From positions 1 to 7,554 of the forward strand of contig JACCVA010000263.1 in assembly GCA_013698435.1 (NCBI GenBank): 7,554 nt of DNA, in the 5' to 3' direction. The DNA comes from Nocardioidaceae bacterium. Lineage in GTDB: Bacteria > Actinomycetota > Actinomycetes > Propionibacteriales > Nocardioidaceae. The translations under genes were made by a program, and so were the position numbers. Of this stretch, positions 6,068 to 7,554 are shown one piece after another. The notes under the pieces were generated by a model. It saw only the letters and a program-made list of their open reading frames with translations. It was not told the origin of the DNA and searched no databases. How positions within the stretch are numbered: position 1 is the stretch's first letter; each line of letters begins with the position of its first letter.

Positions 6068-6080
6068 TGGGCGCCGGCTC
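6043..6080. terminator. Imperfect hairpin between convergent thioesterase and GNAT genes, probable bidirectional terminator
   Basis: GAGCCAGCACC (6043-6053) pairs with GGCGCCGGCTC (6070-6080), with two A-C mismatches. After a 2-nt bulge (6068-6069), GGTG (6054-6057) pairs with CACC (6064-6067) around a 6-nt loop. That gives 13 pairs, nearly all G-C. There is no U tract on either strand, as is usual in very GC-rich actinobacteria. The base of the stem includes the last two bases of the GNAT stop codon. Confidence 0.55.
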
Positions 6081-6639
6081 AGCGGGTGGCGCGGGAACGG
6101 CGCATGAGTCGTCGCGTCGCCACGACGTTCGTGGTCGTCGACTTGGTGGTGGCTGAGTTGAGCCGCGAGCGCAGCCCGGCAACGGTGGAGGCGCGCACCA
6201 CAGCGGCTTGGGCCATCCCGAGTCGCGCCAGGAAGCGGTTGGAGTCCCGGGCGCTCGCCGCGACCGACGCGACGATGTGCGCGGAGTCCTTCTCCTCGGC
6301 CCAGTCGGCGGCAGCAGACATCAGCGACGTGCCGACGCCGCGTCGACGGTAGTCGCTCAGGACGTGAAGGTTGCCGACGTGAACGGCGTCCTGGTCGTGG
6401 ATCGGGGAGATCGGGGCTCGACGCAGGTGCGCGACGCCTACCGGCTGCTCGTCGATGACGGCGACCAGCAGCCGTTCGGAAGGGTCGGTGTCGAGCCGGA
6501 GGATGGCACGTGCGGTGTCGTCAGCGGTTGCCTGCGAAGGGTTCGAGCGATCGGGGCTGCTGAAGTCCTCCCAGATGGCAACCAGCGCGGCCGCGTCCGA
6601 CTGGGCGGCATCTCGCACGAGCACAGATCCTCGGGTCAT
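6079..6639 (-). CDS. GNAT-family N-acetyltransferase
   Basis: This 186-residue protein transfers acetyl from acetyl-CoA to an unidentified amine. Residues 5-12 form the first strand (SVLVRDAA). VGNLHVLSDYRRRGVGTSLM (88-107) is motif A, and the R/Q-x-x-G-x-G pyrophosphate-binding loop is R98-R99-R100-G101-V102-G103. NRFLARLGM (134-142) is motif B, the acetyl-CoA-side helix and turn. Beyond the fold, residues 156-186 form a low-complexity tail with nine Arg or Lys and many Thr and Ser, of the kind that can bind nucleic acid or ribosomes. ATG 6639 has GGGAG 5 nt upstream and was preferred to TTG 6675. The gene converges on the thioesterase and is divergent from the DUF554 gene. The substrate could be a small amine, an antibiotic or a protein N-terminus; nothing nearby decides. 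Confidence 0.88.
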   Translation of the reverse strand: MTRGSVLVRDAAQSDAAALVAIWEDFSSPDRSNPSQATADDTARAILRLDTDPSERLLVAVIDEQPVGVAHLRRAPISPIHDQDAVHVGNLHVLSDYRRRGVGTSLMSAAADWAEEKDSAHIVASVAASARDSNRFLARLGMAQAAVVRASTVAGLRSRLNSATTKSTTTNVVATRRLMRRSRATR

Positions 6640-6768
6640 CAGAACTCCCGTTCGATTCACTCCCCCGAGCGACAAGGTGGCGCCGACACCGCGGTGGTTA
6701 GGCTGCTACCGCGAGACGGCCCGGCCCACACTACGACCGCACTCGCACTTGGGCCACTGCGGGCGCAC

Positions 6769-6781
6769 ATTTCTCAGAAAT
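6769..6781. promoter_or_regulatory. 13-bp AT-rich palindrome upstream of the DUF554 gene
   Basis: ATTTCT-C-AGAAAT is a perfect 6-bp inverted repeat around one base, 41 bp before the DUF554 start codon. Such an AT-rich symmetric site stands out in this background and may bind a regulator. No matching regulator gene is seen in the window. Confidence 0.4.
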
Positions 6782-6808
6782 CGACGCTGACCGGAAAGAA
6801 CCGACGGC

Positions 6809-6814
6809 AAGGAG
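6809..6814 (+). promoter_or_regulatory. Ribosome binding site that sets the DUF554 start
   Basis: AAGGAG lies 7 nt before the GTG at 6822. The nearer ATG at 6817 is out of frame with the conserved protein and only 2 nt from the site, so GTG is the start. Confidence 0.8.
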
Positions 6815-6821
6815 TGATGAG

Positions 6822-7554
6822 GTGTTTCGCGGGTTCGGGACCGTGGTGAACGTCGCGACGGTGCTGCTCGGTTCGGGAGTCGGTGTCGTGATCGGGCATC
6901 GGCTGCCCGCACGCACCCGCGACGTCGTCACCGACGCGCTAGGACTCGTCACGCTCCTGGTCGCTGCCGTGTCGGCCCTCACCGTCACCGACGTGGTGCT
7001 CAGCGACGCGGTCGGTGAGAGCGCGCCGATACTGATCGTGCTGGGAGCCCTGTTGATCGGCGGCATCACGGGCTCGCTGCTGCGCATCGAGGAACGCCTC
7101 GAAAGTCTCGGCGGCTGGTTGCAGTCTCGGTTGACCCGCGGGTCGCAGACCGCTGAGCGTCAACGGTTCGTTGAAGGGTTCCTGGCGGCGTCGCTGCTGT
7201 TCTGCGTCGGACCGCTCACCGTCTTGGGGTCGCTGTCCGACGGCATCGGCAACGGCTCCGACCAACTGATCCTCAAGGCGGTCCTGGACGGCTTCGCCTC
7301 CATCGCCTTCGCCGCGTCGTTCGGCTGGGGAGTTGCTGCATCGGCCCTCGTGGTCCTTGTGGTGCAGGGATCCTTGACCGTGCTCGGGGCAGCTCTCGGC
7401 TCGTTCCTCCCCGCGGCGCACCTCGCGGCGGTGACTGCGACAGGAGGTCTACTGCTGGTCGGTGTCGCCCTGCGCCTGCTGCAGGTCAAGCAGGTGCCGG
7501 TAGGCGACCTGCTCCCTGCTCTGCTCGTGGCGCCAGTACTCACCCAACTGGTGA
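6822..7554 (+). CDS. DUF554-family membrane protein (YqgA/YdfK-like), 3' end outside window
   Basis: This is a 244-residue partial open frame starting at GTG 6822. DUF554 proteins are multi-helix membrane proteins of unknown function. Family features visible here are the N-terminal GTVVNVATVLLGSGVGVVIG (6-25), the central GPLTVLGSLSDGI (130-142), then KAVLDGFASIAFAASFG (152-168), the SALVVLVVQG helix (174-183) and the closing PVGDLLPALLVAPVL (226-240). About seven hydrophobic segments can be drawn: 6-25, 38-58, 67-84, 120-137, 157-182, 185-198 and 204-220, with a further short one at 229-243. Families usually end shortly after the last motif, so only a few residues are likely missing beyond the right edge. 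The loop 86-118 is charged and probably cytoplasmic. It has its own strong ribosome binding site and a palindrome upstream. No function should be inferred; a transporter role is often assumed for such proteins but is not shown. Confidence 0.88.
   Translation, partial: MFRGFGTVVNVATVLLGSGVGVVIGHRLPARTRDVVTDALGLVTLLVAAVSALTVTDVVLSDAVGESAPILIVLGALLIGGITGSLLRIEERLESLGGWLQSRLTRGSQTAERQRFVEGFLAASLLFCVGPLTVLGSLSDGIGNGSDQLILKAVLDGFASIAFAASFGWGVAASALVVLVVQGSLTVLGAALGSFLPAAHLAAVTATGGLLLVGVALRLLQVKQVPVGDLLPALLVAPVLTQLV

Larger units (their letters stand above)
6640..6821. other. Divergent intergenic spacer between GNAT and DUF554 genes
   Basis: The 182-bp spacer holds the GNAT ribosome binding site (GGGAG, 6649-6645 on the minus strand). 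It also contains a 10-bp palindrome CACCGCGGTG (6687-6696) and a TAGGCT (6699-6704) that could be a plus-strand -10, though no -35 fits it. A second palindrome lies at 6769-6781, and the DUF554 ribosome binding site is near the right end. I see no convincing coding frame. The stretch 6765-6800 is clearly richer in A and T than its surroundings. Confidence 0.5.

Noticed and set aside
6640..6675. TTG start for the GNAT gene at 6675
   Set aside because: ATG 6639 has GGGAG at 5-nt spacing and directly precedes the first strand of the fold. The extra 12 residues add nothing recognisable.
6939..7543. Minus-strand open frames opposite the DUF554 gene
   Set aside because: The plus-strand frame shows the DUF554 motifs and a strong ribosome binding site. 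The opposing frames are low-complexity shadows.
1..7554. Possible novel defence, mobile or CRISPR system
   Set aside because: No spaced direct repeats, transposase, integrase, toxin-antitoxin pair, nuclease or reverse-transcriptase motif is seen. Base composition and codon use look uniform, so there is no sign of recent transfer.

Overview
The window is a stretch of ordinary bacterial chromosome from a high-GC Gram-positive organism. The GC content is very high, third codon positions are almost all G or C, GTG is used as a start codon, and several genes appear to be transcribed leaderlessly, with a TANNNT -10 hexamer 6-7 nt before the start codon. DNA polymerase I has the actinobacterial pattern of a degraded proofreading domain. 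Together these point to an actinobacterium, perhaps a Nocardioides-like one; the genus is a guess. I see no phage, plasmid, transposon, CRISPR, tRNA or rRNA signal, and no defence-type cassette.

Layout. At the left edge is the N-terminal half of a TetR-family repressor on the minus strand (1-222). It is divergent from a small single-domain cupin (284-790). Between and across their starts lie two overlapping divergent promoters and a 17-bp palindrome that looks like a TetR operator. A class I SAM-dependent methyltransferase (827-1639) follows, with its own likely leaderless promoter beside a 15-bp palindrome. It overlaps by 4 bp a 12-helix MOP-superfamily (Wzx-like) flippase (1636-2850). The flippase runs tail-to-tail into polA (2809-5520, minus), and the two coding ends overlap by 42 bp.

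Right half. polA is divergent from a YdiI/MenI-type hotdog acyl-CoA thioesterase (5617-6030) across a 96-bp gap that holds one candidate -10 for each direction. After the thioesterase, a 14-bp unit repeated three times forms part of a large imperfect hairpin that closes the gap to a convergent GNAT acetyltransferase (6079-6639, minus). A 182-bp divergent spacer containing two palindromes leads to a DUF554 membrane protein (6822 to beyond the right edge).

How the genes fit together. The clear links are the TetR repressor with the cupin (predicted repressor and target) and the methyltransferase with the flippase (translationally coupled, possibly acting on one envelope glycoconjugate or lipid-linked substrate). 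polA is a housekeeping anchor. The thioesterase, GNAT and DUF554 genes are single-gene units without an evident shared pathway. The main points of interest are regulatory architecture, the tandem-repeat terminator and PolA active-site features. I did not find a new multi-gene system.
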